This document shows, piece by piece, positions 49,540 to 63,110 of a DNA stretch of 64,000 bases. The translations under genes were made by a program, and so were the position numbers. Position 1 is the first letter of the stretch; each line of letters begins with the position of its first letter. This DNA comes from Glandiceps talaboti (lineage: Eukaryota > Hemichordata > Enteropneusta > Spengelidae). The notes below the pieces were generated by a model, which was not told where the DNA came from, ran no database searches, and was given only the letters and a program-made list of their open reading frames with translations. The DNA lies in contig NC_135553.1 in NCBI RefSeq assembly GCF_964340395.1, positions 10,308,501 to 10,372,500 of the forward strand. Reading direction: 5' to 3'.

Positions 49540-49935
49540 TAGTTTTGCCAATTCCAGTGAATTTGTAGACCGAGAAACGCAAAACAACGTATAATATACA
49601 CAGCGCTGAACATCGTCTGCCATGTTCGGCCCGGAAGCTGAATACTAATCATAGCGACACACGTACGTACACGTACACACACATATACACTTCAATGAAC
49701 TGCTGTGAAGACAAACTTGTTTCATGAATGCGTTGTATTTTTAAACAGTGGAAATGACAATCATAAGTAACAACATACATTTCGAAAAAATACTTAGTCG
49801 TATGAAGAAACAGAACAAATAAGCTTGTAATGTTATGCTCGTTCCGGGGCCACGATGCCCAATAATGGAGTACAGTATCAGTAATAATATACAGAGATGA
49901 CGTCACAAAATTCACTGGAATTGGTAATGCTATAA
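49540..49935. repeat. Inverted pair flanking a 350-bp CpG-containing segment
   Basis: TTTTGCCAATTCCAGTGAATTTG at about 49542 is mirrored by CAAAATTCACTGGAATTGGTAA at about 49908, each flanked outward by ATTATTTTATAG / CTATAATATAAT. The enclosed DNA has more CG dinucleotides (ACAACGTATAATATACACAGCGCTG, CGTCTGCC, CCCGGAAG) than its surroundings and a CGTACGTACACGTACAC stretch. This is probably a mobile element with terminal inverted repeats, next to the palindrome at 49391. A 163-codon minus-strand frame overlaps it without recognisable homology. Confidence 0.6.
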
Positions 49936-50111
49936 TATAATTAAGCAATAAACCACCCCCTGGGGATGGTATACCAAGAGGTTTTGACCAGTGAACGAAA
50001 TATATGCACGAGCGATAAATGATACAATATACAACGCACCAGGGATTTAGTACTAGTAGTTCAATACTTGCATCTATGCATGCTGCTGATGCAAATACTA
50101 TATTGTACATT

Positions 50112-50180
50112 GCATAGACTACAGCCCATTTCTCAAACACTTACACTGCATAGACTACAGCCCATTTCTCAAACATTTAA
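50112..50180 (+). repeat. 36-bp tandem duplication
   Basis: GCATAGACTACAGCCCATTT and CTCAAACA are repeated at 50112 and 50148 with almost no change, so the duplication is recent. Confidence 0.9.
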
Positions 50181-52083
50181 GATCACCCCACACAAGAAAT
50201 AGTTTTGCTTTACTAGCCTGTGAGAATTAATTAGTTCAATATAAAGTATCTGTGTTTGTATATAAAACTTTTTAACACATGATTGTTTTGTTCAGCAAAC
50301 ATAGATATAATGTATTTGTTTCTCTTGCCTCTTTCTTTCTTTGATTATGAGAGGCAGGATGTATTTTCTCTCTACTGAAATGTAAAATGTGTGTGCGATG
50401 GGCTGAAAGCCTTAGCATTTGAAATAGAACTATTGGCATCGCATTGCAGTGTAATACTGTAAACATCATTGCATACCTGTATGCAAATGAGTGTGATCAT
50501 TCCATGCAAACCAAATCATGAAAACACAGTTGTATTTGTGTGAGGTGTGTTTCAAATAGACATATGTAATAACAACAGCCCCGTGATCTGTTAGTGCTAT
50601 ATTCTTAAAGTCATTTCTACACTTGCTGATTGGTCAGTAGAAATGGTAATCAGCAAGAATGTAAAGATAACGTTGGATATACTCATGACTTGAGTACATG
50701 AGATGTAGATGGACTCTATCCCATAATCAGTCAACAAAATAACATGATGATAAAAACACTGGATGACATTGGCAATAGGAGTCATTGCACCGTGTTTAAT
50801 GAAATCCTGCCTCGTCTTGTCTTAATTTCACAAATTTGAAGACAAATTCATTTCCTGTTTAGTTGGAGCAATTTGAAATTTTTTTTACAAGACCTTGAAT
50901 GCATATTGAATGTAGTGATTTTAAATTACAATAAACAATGTGTTTATTGGTTGAAAATTGCTTCTTTCTGTATTCCTACATCACATGTAGCCCAGAGACT
51001 TAGCTACTTACATAGACTGGCTAGAAAATATCGTTCAGCGCCAGAATGATGAGTCAGGCATGTCTGTGAACTAAACTTCTACATGCATCATCATGTCACA
51101 GCATTATCTTCTAAGCCAAAGCCAATTTGATGTGACTGAGTGATACAGAGGAATTACAGATGACCCACTAAAATTTAGTGTTCTTCATAGTAATTGGTGT
51201 GTGCTGATTACTAAGAAAACCAATTTTGGCCCACAACAAAAACAATGTCTTTTTTACAATGTAAAGGGCATAGTGCTGAGACAATATGGTCTAATCAACA
51301 GCAAGAGTGAGACTATCATGGTACATGTAACCACTCCTGTACCTCTACTAGTTACAACATACATTTTATGATTTACATACACCTGAAGTTAGATTGATGT
51401 AGGTCAAACGCTATTGTACGTGCCATAGTAGAGGGTTTTTTTTACCATGTCAGGTTATTGCATTCCAAAGCCTCCATAGTTACCTGTAACTTTATGGGTT
51501 TCAGTACTCAGGTGTGTTACCCTTTATAATATGAAAAAGGAAGTCCTAAATTAGGTCAGCTTTAATATCAGCATTGCGTCTGATCTGATCCTCAAGTGTA
51601 ATTTCAGAAAGACAACATGTTATCAACCTGTGAGCATGAGGTTTACTATTGCATGTGTAAGTCAACTTTGTAGCTAGAGTTATTAGTCCCGTTGTTCAGT
51701 TTGATGAAATGAAGAACAGTTTGTAAGTTTCGTACAAAATTTTGTAGAATGATTCATTTATGAAAATGACAGTTGACATTATTGTTATACAATTGGTAAT
51801 TTTACTTTTACTGTCCTCACCAACTGATATCAGTATGGATTCTTGTATAAATATGTCTACATGCAAGTTTGGGTTAACATAAAGTACATGTATCTGAAAG
51901 GTTTCAAAGTCTGGAATATGAATTGAAATTTATTATACCCTGGCTGCTCAATAAGTCATAGTATTAGATGTATGTTTGTCCTTATTGTTATTTATCACTC
52001 AATAAGTCTGCGCAAAGGTGAGACATGTCAAAGTTTCACTGCATCAAAATATATCGTGTGAATCTTGCTGTCATGGTACTTAA

Positions 52084-52437
52084 ATGTTATCCCCAATATT
52101 TTTCCTTCGTTCAGCCAAGGAAAATACGAATGACCTAAGGGGGTTCTCTCACTACAAGTCGCTAGACAAGTAATGACAACCCTTAGGTCATGAGTATTTT
52201 CCAACTAAATGAAGAAAAATATTGCAAAAGAAAAATACACCTATTACCAGCGCCAGTAATATGAAACAAAAATTGGGGAAATTAATGGCAATTTTGAATG
52301 TGTTGACTCATATTTTGAACACAGCAGAACAAATGACATAGACACATGTTTTCGTGACAGATGCGCCTTGTCTAGGCGTAAAAATGACGAGTATATATTC
52401 CATAGTTTTATTTGAACCTGGCTTGTGCATGGTTTAA
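52084..52437 (+). mobile_element. Palindromic MITE family B plus shared 3' flank, copy 2
   Basis: Same organisation as the 47031 copy: left arm ATGTTAT-CCCCAATATTTTTC...CAGCCAAGGAAAATACGAATGACCTAAGG, centre CTACAAGTCGCTAGACAAGTAATGACAA, right arm CCCTTAGGTCATGAGTATTTTCC. The shared flank continues to about 52437 (AATTGGGGAAATTAATGG, TTGACTCATATTTTGAACACAGCAGAAC, GAGTATATATTCCATA, GCATGGTTTA). The right arm is more decayed than in copy 1. Confidence 0.85.
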
Positions 52438-53261
52438 TGATGCTTACTGTTATTATCTTACTGTTCTCTGATGCCGTAATTATAAAAATGAATATGCAAA
52501 ACAAACCCTGTCGTTTACTTTTAAATACTATGTTCAAATTACAGTTAACATGTAGGTGCAAACGGTTGTCTGACATAGTTACATGTATAGAAAAAGTTGA
52601 TCATGAATAAAAGAATTATCCTAGCTAATCTGTAGGGCTCAGGCTGAGGCTGAGGCTGCACTCATAAGATGGCAGTAATGCAAGAATTGAATTGAATTGG
52701 GATTGAGTCCTTGGCCTTTTAAGTCATGGCTTGTATGACATTTTACATGTAGTTGGGGTCAAATCAAGTCTTTTACATGTTGCTGTACCGTACAGAAAAA
52801 TCACGGTTTAATTGGGGTCAAATCAATTTTTCAGAAATTACTTTTTATGGGGATCGATATGCTTAGTTCCTTTGGCAACAAACATTATGAAGCAGCCATC
52901 AAAGGTGTCCAATTTATGCTGTATATACCAATAGTGTTTCTATCAGCTGCAGTATTGATATTTCATTGATGTAATTTCTTGTGCCATTCCCATAATTGTG
53001 ACATATATGAAACATGAACAGCTGTAATTTTACCATGGTACGTTTTCAGTGGAATCTATATATATGTGTGAAGTTACCCTACTATGTTTTAAATCAAATA
53101 ATAATCACAGTACCCTTTTGAACATTGCTAAAGTATGAGACAGGGAAGTGAGGAATGATATTTGCACAGCAATAGCCTCCAGTTATCCACAAAAATGAAA
53201 AAGATTGCTGTCACCATTACTTCTTTGCAGGAGTGAAATGCCTTCAAGAGACTCATAAATA

Positions 53262-53362
53262 AAAAAGATACATGATGTTTCATATTGTGTATTTCTACGA
53301 CATCTTTTCAATAAAAAGATACATGATGTTTCATATTGTGTATTTCTAAGACATCTTTTTTC
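53262..53362 (+). repeat. 51-bp tandem duplication
   Basis: AAAAAGATACATGATGTTTCATATTGTGTATTTCTA-GACATCTTTT is present twice in succession (53262 and 53313), differing at one or two positions. Recent duplication. Confidence 0.9.
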
Positions 53363-53685
53363 AGGAGAGGTTTTCTTCCATACATCATTCATCTTTGCAA
53401 GTACATCTTAAGTGATGTATATGTGAAAGATATGAGTTCACCATGTGCTAGTTTTAGTTGAATAAGAAATCTTTTTAACATGAAATTTATATTTTTAGTT
53501 ATCCAAAAATCAGACCAAAGTTTAAAGAAATGTTGGCACAATCTGAATAAAATCTGATCAATGAGGAGGGTTGTTTAATATTTTGTTGACTAATTACACA
53601 TCATGTGTGCTTGTCCTTTTTATTCTCTTTTGTTTTATAGTCAGCTGACTACCTTCTACCTTGATCAGACACACTGCAGTTACCC

Positions 53686-53873
53686 CAGCCTACCTGTACT
53701 CATGAGGGACTAACTCTACTACACTATTTCAGTTACTATTTCAGCTATACTAACTGTCATTTTGATTTTTGGGAATTTTACTTGTCCTGGAAGATGAGCT
53801 AAAATTCAAAAAATCAAAATGAAATGGTGTAATACAATAGCATTAGTCCATCGCGACTACATGTAGGCTGTAG
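53686..53873. mobile_element. Palindromic MITE family C, copy 3
   Basis: Ends CAGCCTACCTGTA and TACATGTAGGCTGTAG. Inner arms ACTACACTATTTCAG and AACTGTCATTTTGATTTTT are mirrored by AAATCAAAATG and GTGTAATACAATAG. A small internal duplication (CTATTTCAG twice) is present in the left arm. Confidence 0.85.
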
Positions 53874-55110
53874 TCACCCACAAAAGAAAATAGAAAGGAC
53901 AAGTAGAGTAGATGTGAAATGTGGGATATTTATAGAGCCTTCTCCTACTCCTAGGTCATATTTTAATTAGGTTCATATTCGCCCTTTTGTTTGAATTATG
54001 TACACATTTCAGTATAGGAACTTTTTATGCAATGAGACACGTTAGCACTGCACTGGGTTGCATTTCCCACTAATATAATACCATGGCTCTATTTGTGGTT
54101 GATGACCAGATGATATTCATGAGACCACGCCATCCTTATCTCTTATTTTCAAATAATCTAAATTTATACCCACATTAAAACCAGGTCACATTGGTCATTG
54201 GTCACACCACATTGGTACATGTATTAATCGGTAAAACGTTATGACTACATGTACATAAGGTTCAATGGACTTCCCTATCTGACAGTGGAAAAACCCTGAA
54301 TTGTCTGAATACATAGATATATGGTTGCAGGTTATCTCTACATATATTTCACTCAAGTCAAACATGTATTCAGACTAAATTGGTTCTAGTTATTCTTCAT
54401 TGCATCAGTTCTACATTGTTTGAAATATGAGTTAAAATAGTCAAGTCAGTTGAAATACATCCCAAGCACAATTTGTATGTAATTAGCACAATTTCGTTGT
54501 TGGATTTCCAACAGGATTCGTTGTCTTTAAGGTCGACATCAACTTTTGGATTTACGGCTAGTTTATGTATGGATATGTACGAATTTGTTTTACATCACAG
54601 TTTGATCACTACAACTAGTAAGAGAGGGTATTTTCCTATAGACAGGGTATATTAAATTGATACGAAGGTAAAGCAAATACACATCTAGTCATCAAGTTTT
54701 CATTCCAAATACATTGTGACAGCCAATTATTGTGAAATTGCAGGTTATTTTCAGTGTTTCAGATTGTCCAATAAGGTAAGATTATTCTAATGGGTCATTT
54801 TAAGGGGGTTTGAAAACGCTTCAAATTGTCAAAGTAATTGGTAATTAAAGTGAAGTCATTACATTTGTACCAGTTGCTGTGATGTCGTTGCTGTCTGCAC
54901 ATATTAAGAGAGGTTAGTCTGAAAACAGTATTTTTCAGTAGAAAATTGGTGAAGGTGAAGATTTATTTCTGTCTGCGGTAGGAAAGTTGTTGTGGTCACA
55001 TACAATAGTATCTAGTTATTATGCTGAACAGAATGTGGTCTGACTGGACAGTAATCCCTACCTGTAAAGGGATTCACACGTAACAAATTGTACTTAAACT
55101 GTTGTTGACC

Positions 55111-55495
55111 CAGATGATAAAATGTAGCAATGTTAACAAGAAAGTTGTCAAGTCAGATGATAAAATGTAGCAATGTTAGCAAGAAACTTCAACTTGTCAA
55201 GCCAGATGATAAAATGTAGCAATGTTAACAAGAAACTTGTGAAACTAGATGATACAATGTAGCAATGTTAACAAGAAACTTGTCAAACTAGATGATACAA
55301 TGTAGCAATGTTAACAAGAAACTTGTCAAACTAGATGATAAAATGTAGCAAAGTTGATAAGAACTTCCGATGAAAGTCAGATGATAAAATATACAATGTT
55401 AACAAGAAACTTGTGAAACTAGATGATAAAATGTAGCAATGTTAGTAAGAATCTTGTGGCTTCAGATGATAAAATGTAGCAATTTTAGTAAGGTC
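55111..55495 (+). repeat. 43-bp minisatellite, nine units
   Basis: Units AGATGATAAAATGTAGCAATGTTAACAAGAAACTTGTCAAACT start at 55112, 55155, 55204, 55247, 55290, 55333, 55379, 55421 and 55464. Most spacings are 43 bp, with insertions in two units. Unit-to-unit identity is high. Confidence 0.95.
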
Positions 55496-56574
55496 TGTGT
55501 TTCAGTTTAACCAGCTTCCAATGTAACAAAATATGAAGGTTGTGAAAGTATTAAGATGATGTGAGTTGGTAGAGAAGTGCTAACTGTAAAGCTGGTCACT
55601 CTCCAATTGTTTCACCCTCAAAGATGGTTTGACATTCATCAGTCGTCTGCCAGTGGATTTTACTCCTTGTTTGACGCATTAAAAAAGAAACCAGATTACA
55701 ATCAGCAAGAGCCTGAGGGGAGAGTCAGAGTAGTGCAAATATAGGGACTACCCAATCAGATATCTTGTGATGTGAAGAAAACAAACCGTGATCAAAACTG
55801 CAGCATGTAATGTAATGTCAGAATAGATGATGTTTGTCAGAGTAATGTTTGTAATTGTATCAACACACTCTAAAAAATTACAGACAGCGTCAGCAATAAA
55901 AGTTTATGATGTCTGAGTGTATTGAAGGTAAAATATACAGATGTGATATCACGTAAAGTAAACTCCATAAAATCTATAAAAAAAAAAAATAAAAATAAAA
56001 AAAATATGGTATGTTATAGTGCCATTAAAGAATGGTCATCAGATGTGCTGTTTTATAGTTGTAATATTTATCATGATGGCACACAATCTACAATAATCTT
56101 ACAAAAAAATTTTCATTGCAAAGTCCTGTATTGTAAATTTTTAGTGTCGAAAAAATGGTATGATGATTGATGAGAAGGAAAATAGAGATGACTCTTTTTA
56201 TGGAATACTAAAATAAAGCATAAAATGTAGATATGATATTTGTGATCAGAAAATGGGTTCAAAAGTAGTTTGAATCTTGTATTTTTATGGTAGTTTGTGT
56301 TACACCATAATGGAAGACTTTGCACCCTGCCAGTATTTACAGAACCTTGAACAAATTATACCATTATTTGAACATTATGGTACAAGGGTCACACATCTTT
56401 AACTTTATTATTTACAAACAGCGCTATCTATTGTGATAATAGATACCATCATAACAGAGTTTTGATAAAAAGTGCCATCCAATACAAAACAATAGAGCTA
56501 TCCCGTCATTAGTCTAGTTCCTATAGAGTATCGTTACCATTACACCTCCACTCTTTAGTTAGAAACCATGTTGG

Positions 56575-56690
56575 CATCCAAATAGTCCTGCTTGCATACG
56601 GAGTAAGTTGTCCCTCTGGTGTTGAGGGTGATGTCAGTAATCTAGACCCGTGCACCGTCTGCAAGCAGGACTAGCATCCAGACTATCCGA
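56575..56690. repeat. Inverted repeat AGTCCTGCTTGCA
   Basis: GGCATCCAAATAGTCCTGCTTGCATACGG (left) mirrors CCGTCTGCAAGCAGGACTAGCATCC (right), enclosing about 60 bp. The sequence left of it (TATCGTTAC-ATTACACCTCCACTCT...GGCATCCA) matches 47634-47683, so this is probably part of a dispersed element. Confidence 0.7.
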
Positions 56691-58104
56691 TCATGTGAGG
56701 TACCTTGATTAGCTGTCCAAGCACAGTTTATGAAAGCAAATGCCAGGAGAAATTTGATGTTTTGAGAATAGTTTCTCATTAAATCTTGTAATAGGAAATA
56801 CCAGGTTTTGTACTGTTTGTTGTGTGTTTGATATTAACTTTAGAATGGTATGTCTGTCCTTGGTTAGGTTTTGTTTATTTATCAGTATATATACATACAT
56901 GGAGCAACCAAGGACCAACCTGTATTTGAATTACATGGTTTGTTTATACTGGTACATGTAGCATACAAAATATAGTTGTAAATCAAAACAACTAAGACGA
57001 TAGTAGTATTTTGATCTCTGTAAGTTTACATTTTCTGATCTACAGCTTTCAATCCAAAACTGGAAATATACATGCATTAATACGTATGTTTGACATTTTC
57101 TAATACCAGGTACCAGGTTTTGTATTGTGTTTTTGTGAATAGCAGAATGATCTATCTAATCAGGTTGGGATCAACACAACTGTATCATGTTTGCACACAT
57201 CTAGGACTCGATTCTGTAGACCTGCCTCTTTCTTCTGTTTAGCAATACACTGCAGGCAAAGTAATGACCACCGAAATAATAATAGTAATTATTATTATTG
57301 TTATTATTATTAACCACTGAAAACAAACACTGGGATTGTAGTAAAAGAGATGTAAAATCATTAGATAGTCGATCGATCACTGATTTGACAGATGCCTGTT
57401 AATCTTGTATTTTTTGCATGGAAGCACACTGAGTACTGGCAGTGGTTATTGCTAGCTTTTTGCTGTATGGAGAGAATAATAGAACAACAACAATGAGAAT
57501 CATGTCTTGGTTACTACATATGCAAGCAGGGCTATACTAAATATGCTTGTAATAGATAGACATATATTTCATGAATTTCCTCATACTTTGGCTGTTATTT
57601 AGCTGAGAGACATGTCACAGTCTCATTATCTCAAACATGTTCAAGATTGTGAGATCATAGCAAGTCTCAGGGCTAGTGGTCATTACACATTACATATAGT
57701 TTTCAGTACTTTCAACTTTTTGATATACCATGATTGTTTTACATGTATAAATGGTTTTGATTTGATGATTGCTATATACCATATTCAAGAAAATAGTGTG
57801 TGATTGTGAGGTTTAGTGATCTATATAATTGTGATTGTTTTCAAGAATGGTTGTCATGGAATATTTATTTTATAAATGTCATGATAGATAAACAGTTTGT
57901 TAACTTAAAGTATGATATTTCATGAAGGTTTTCATAATAGTGTCCTGGGTACATGAATTTTTTATGTGCAAATCTAACACATTAGAATATAAAACCTTTT
58001 AAGTTTTATACACTGGGTTAGTCTGTCTGGTGGCTATGAATTAGAATGTGCTGCACTTGTAGTGGAGTCACTAAAGTTCAGTTACAAAAAATATTCATGT
58101 GTGT

Positions 58105-58119
58105 GTGGGGGGGGGGGGG
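58105..58119 (+). repeat. G-run after (GT)n
   Basis: GTGTGTGTG followed by about 13 G. Same arrangement as at 33427. Confidence 0.85.
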
Positions 58120-60599
58120 TATGGGTATGATGTTCCCTGATCATTTTCAAAATGGTTGTCATGTTTGTTATAAATTTAAAATATGTTTTACCTTGGACAT
58201 ATCATCCCATTTTGTTATTGTGTGACATATCAAAGTCAATGTACCTGTACCAGTGTTAGTATTGGTTACTTTCCGCCTTTAATAAAATAACAATAGGTGC
58301 CATTGCAGTAGTCTTCTTGTAATGCTGAAAACCATCTTGATTAAAATGAATGAAAATCACATTCCAAGATCATTGTTTTCTGCAAAAATGGTGTCAAAAC
58401 AGTCAAATTCTCCCTTTCTAAACTCTATAATCTGGCAACTACTACATGTCCATAATGTATAGTAGATGTTACCTGTCTCTAAACCTTGTTGTGAAAAAAT
58501 TCTGGAGAGAACGCATGCTCCTGCTACACTGTTCTAATAGCCAAGTCTCTGGCCTACCTCAACCTCTGCTCCAGCCAAAAAGAAAAAAAGAATGAAAGGT
58601 GTCGATGACCCACTATTGATATTTAAATTCAAGCAGTACTCTGGATAGTCACAAGACACAACACAAAAGGGAATGTTTTAGGGTATCAGTTACATCGGCA
58701 CTTTATTGTCAGTCTCCAATCTATTGTTTTATGAAGAATAACAAAATACGTAAATAGAGTGAGAATTCTGGATGTAGTCCAACAGTAAACAGACTTGTGT
58801 GATGTACATTTTTGTTAGCTAGCTGAGAGTTCTTGTGATGTAGTGTGAATCATTGATTCTACTCGTAAATCACATGCAGTCATCAATTCAAAACCCACAC
58901 ATCTACTAGTACTAGATCTAGTAAGCATTGTGCCAGCCAATTAATCAAGTCCTTGTAATGATGTGAAGCTTCCAATTGAAAAAGTCAACATTTATTTTGT
59001 CTGTGTACTTGCCTGGCTTATACTGTAGGCACTATACTGCTAGGCCAATTTGGTGAGGCTTGGGCGTCCTGGTTTAATAATAGCCAAACAATATACACAA
59101 TGTACATGACAACCAGTGTGACGTTGAACTTGCCAAGTCTCTGGGCTTAGTCCGGGGCGAGTACATTTATGTACAAGTAGTTGTTTTCTTCCATGAAGCA
59201 TTTGTCTAGAACATTATTTAAGTACTGTCCAGTTGTGCTGTTGACCAATATTGAATATATTGAATTTTGTTATAATTCAAAATTATTACTACAAAACATT
59301 GATTCATAATGAAAAGAAGCAAATCAAATAAAACTTAAAATAAAGTTGAGAGATTAGAATCTTCTACTTAAATTCTAATATTAAATAAATTAAGAGGGAA
59401 GGATACCCTGTGGTTTGTGTTGTTTTGATAAAAACTTGAATGATACAGTAATGAGGTAAAAATGCATTGGTGTCATTCACTTTCAGTTGTCAGGATGGAG
59501 TTGGCATAGCGGATAGAATGGAAATGATGTACAAGACTTGCTAAGCAACTTCCAATTAAAAGATTGTAATTACAATACCAATATAAAAGTAGTCAACAAT
59601 ACGCTTAACAGAAGTTGCCTCGCAAGTTTCATACATCACTTTATGATAGTTTATTCCCAAAAATATATAGTAATTTGAAATACATTTACTAGTCAAGATA
59701 AATACATGTATGTATATCAATAGCTAACGGGAAAGGGCCGATTGGAAATAGTTCTTTTGCAACTACATTTTTTTGTAATCTAATCCAACCTCTATATATT
59801 TGACAATTGACAATAAAAATTACGTCCAATATGATGTACTAAATCGTGGATCCTCAAAACTTACAAATACATGCAGTATACACAACAACAAAAGGCAGTA
59901 TACACAACAAAAAAAGTAAATATGTCCAATCTAAACTATTATATTAGCCGATATCTGTAATCTCACAGTTTCCCTACCCTTTAAAAGGAACCATAGTTGA
60001 GGGAGAGATATACCCAGGGCTACCACACGTCTACCTGTAATCGTAAATACGGCAAGTCTATTTGGGCTACTGAAGCAATGGGTGAACTCTCATTGTAATC
60101 CCTAGCACATATGTCATTGTTTGTATTATGACAAGAAGTGTTGATTTGTGCCTTGTATTTAGTTGATCAAACAGACAACCAAGCTACTGGAATTAAAAGC
60201 AGATATTGAAATAGCATGTTCACAATGCTGTATTTGTGTACGTATGGAGAAAGTCAATTTATATAGAGGTTTTGGTGTGTACCCATGAAATGACATATTT
60301 CACTTAGGGTAATTGTGAAAGTGAAACTGTTGCAGTATTTAGTGGATATTTGGAGGATCAAGCTAAAGGGAAAGATGTGGTTTTGTTGGCAACCTTTGTA
60401 CTCAATGAATCTTTAATGCTTTCTATACTTGTTCACTATGATGAATGAGCATAACTAAGTCACATTCCTAGCCAGGTAGAAATGCCAGAAAAAAACCAAT
60501 TCTATTCAAATTAATATCAATATTTTTCAATAACTTTCCAAAGTAGGTTGGTGTGTATTTCCTGTGAAATCTAATACCAGCCCTGGCTTGCTATCTACA

Positions 60600-60845
60600 T
60601 CATGGAATTTTGAATCGAATCAAATTCGGTTCTCCTGTCTCCCACATGCACTAGAAGTTTTAAAACCAGTTTTAACTGATTCAAATTATTAATTAAATTG
60701 GCCCAAAACAAATACAAAAACAAAAGTCAGTCAATTCTGTTATTCAAATCCATTGCTCAGTTTTTTCATGGGGACAGAAACTGGTTTTGAACAGAATTGG
60801 TTCAGTTTGAACCAGTTTTGAATTGATTGAGGTGGAGACAGGGCT
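60600..60845 (+). mobile_element. MITE-like dispersed repeat, family A, copy 2
   Basis: Same strand and block order as 2170-2415: GAATCGAATCAAATTCGGTTCTCCTGTCTCCCACATG, AAAAGTCAGTCAATTC, TTCAAATCCATTGCTCAGTTTTTTCATGGGGACA, GGTTTTGAA, TTTTGAATTGATTGAGGTGGAGACAGGG. It has an extra GAACCAGTTTTGAA duplication near the right end. Confidence 0.65.
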
Positions 60846-61289
60846 GTTGATGAAAGTTAAGTGTTTCTATAAAGACTCTTAAGAGCTGGAAGCACATGAT
60901 TTATACATGAAAACCACATTCCCCACCCCTCAATTTCAACAGGGTTGCCCTCTATAATAGCAACTCTGCTATATTAAATAGCCTGTTTATTTAATCAAAA
61001 TAATACTGCATCATTGCCACCGACCTATATGATGATGTCTTGTTCTAATCAGTGTTAACATTATGTCACCTGAGATATTGTTTTCTCCAGACACACATTA
61101 AATTGATGAATTATCCAAAGCTGAAGTAGAAAACATCTGACAGCTCGATGGTTGTGTAAGAACAGAAAGCAGGGTACATTCCTAATCGTCTGTGTTCGTT
61201 CGTATATCATGGGAGGTTTAATTGGATTGATTATATTGTACTGTCCTGTCCAGTCTTGAATATTTTCTTAATCGATCTTTGTTCTCAAG

Positions 61290-61800
61290 TCATATCAGTT
61301 TTCAAAAAAATTGTATTGCGAAAGTCTTCCGTCAGTTTCTGTAGAAATTGTATTGAATATTCTCTTGGTAAACCTTTTGTTCTGATGTCTTGTCAAATGT
61401 CTAACAAATTGTATTGAGAAGTCTTGTCAGTTCTTCATTTCTATGGTAACTGAACCCTCACAGATTTGAAATAAATTGTGTTGGGTATTCTCTTAATTAA
61501 TATCTGTTCAGAACAGATATTAATTAAGAGAATACCCAACACAATTTATTTTTAAATCAGAACTTCTGATGTCTTCTCAAATCTCGAACAAATTATACTA
61601 CAACGTTCCCAACATCACCCCAGATTTGAAATAAATTGTGTTGGGTATATGTATTCTCTTTGATAATCAATCCCTGTTCTCATGTCTTTTCAAATTTCAA
61701 AACAAATATGGCGAAGTCTCTTGTCAATTTTCAGTTTCTATAAAGTTCACAATTACAGATTTGAAATAAATTGTATTGAATATTCTCTGGTGAAATCTGT
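61290..61800 (+). repeat. Degenerate tandem repeat with an embedded near-perfect palindrome
   Basis: CAGATTTGAAATAAATTGTGTTGGGTAT recurs at 61461, 61621 and (as ...GTATTGAATATTCTC) 61757. Related AAATTGTATTGAATATTCTC and GATGTCTTGTCAAAT blocks lie to the left. At 61463-61558 one unit is joined to its own reverse complement: AAATAAATTGTGTTGGGTATTC...CTGTTC-A-GAACAG, arms of about 40 bp with no mismatch, axis at 61510. Confidence 0.85.
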
Positions 61801-62787
61801 ATACCAAGAGCTATCATCACAAATTACAACTTATTTAGTCAGTGACCCTTGTTAATCCCAAAATTAACTTTTAATAGCTCGCACATAGCGGCTCGATGAC
61901 TAGTACGCATGCGTGTCTATATGCTATGCAATTATTTCGGGTGGTTTTACCCAAGGATGCATTGCACCGCTATGATTACACATATGTATTTTATATGTTA
62001 AGTGCATTCTCCATGAGGAGGGCGCTATCTACAATATCATCGTCAGGCAGCCAGTCACAAATGAATCTACCATGCGCGAGCTTTGCCTAGTTATGATATT
62101 ACAAATAATACAGAATAATAGTTATATTTGCAATGTTATTACGCATTTCAAATCAATTATCCAAAGAAAGAGATTTGATTTTTGTTAGTGGATGTATAAT
62201 AAATAATGAGATGTTGACTATAAAATTTATTTGGAAGGTAAGAAATATCGCAATGTTTTCCTAAAATTAGATATTTATCATGACTAAGAAGATAAAAGAA
62301 CTGAAACTCATTTTGATGTACATTGTACCTTGATATTAGTAGACTCCTGAGTCTGTAATTAAATACTATCTTGTCAACATGATGATAAATCAGAATTTTA
62401 TTGATAATCTTCTCCTTATGCAAATTATGGTTATCATTGATTCAGTCATAATAAAATTAGATATATCAGTTACTTGGGAATATTACATTATTGGCAAGCC
62501 AACTGGTGAAGCCATATGCTGTGTATCTTTGATGTGTTTTGTTAGACATCCATTCTTTTGTATTTTTTATATTTCTTAGTTTCATTTGACAACAGTGAAG
62601 TGATAGTGAACTTTTACCAGATTATACATTTAGGGCAGTTTTGTGTGGTCTTGTATTCGATATTTCTAGCGTATAATACAAAACATATATACGTATACAT
62701 AAAATCTAAATAGATCATTATGAATCGGTCAGGATAAAATGGAACTACATTGTATGAAAGTGATTCGTATATCTACCTGTGTTTTCC

Positions 62788-63110
62788 TCAGAGGATTTCT
62801 TACATGTATACATGTATTTACCCATATCTTATCATAAATATTTCAGCTTAGTCTCCACAACAGAAATGAATCAAGACAACTATCTTCCTATGCTCTCCCC
62901 AGAGGATTTCTTACATGTATACTTTTATTTGCCCCTATCTTATAAATATTTCAGCTTAGTCTCCACAACAGAAATGAATCAAGACAACTATCTTCCTATG
63001 CTCTCCCCAGAGGATTTCTTACATGTATACTTTTATTTGCCCCTATCTTATAAATATTTCAGCTTACTCTTCGCAACAGAAATGAATCAAGACAACAAAA
63101 AGATGATATT
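62788..63110 (+). repeat. 108/111-bp tandem repeat, three units
   Basis: AGAGGATTTCTTACATGTATAC recurs at 62790, 62901 and 63009 (spacing 111 and 108). Each is followed by ATCTTAT...AAATATTTCAGCTTAG, CTCCACAACAGAAATGAATCAAGACAAC. Both spacings are multiples of 3, so an open frame of 119 codons (62779-63138) runs through all three units. No homology is recognised, and I treat it as a repeat, not a gene. Confidence 0.9.

Noticed and set aside
49649-50140. 163-codon minus-strand open frame, the longest non-repetitive one
   Set aside because: It crosses the inverted-repeat cluster and a 36-bp tandem duplication, and has no family match or splice context. It is more likely chance within a mobile element.
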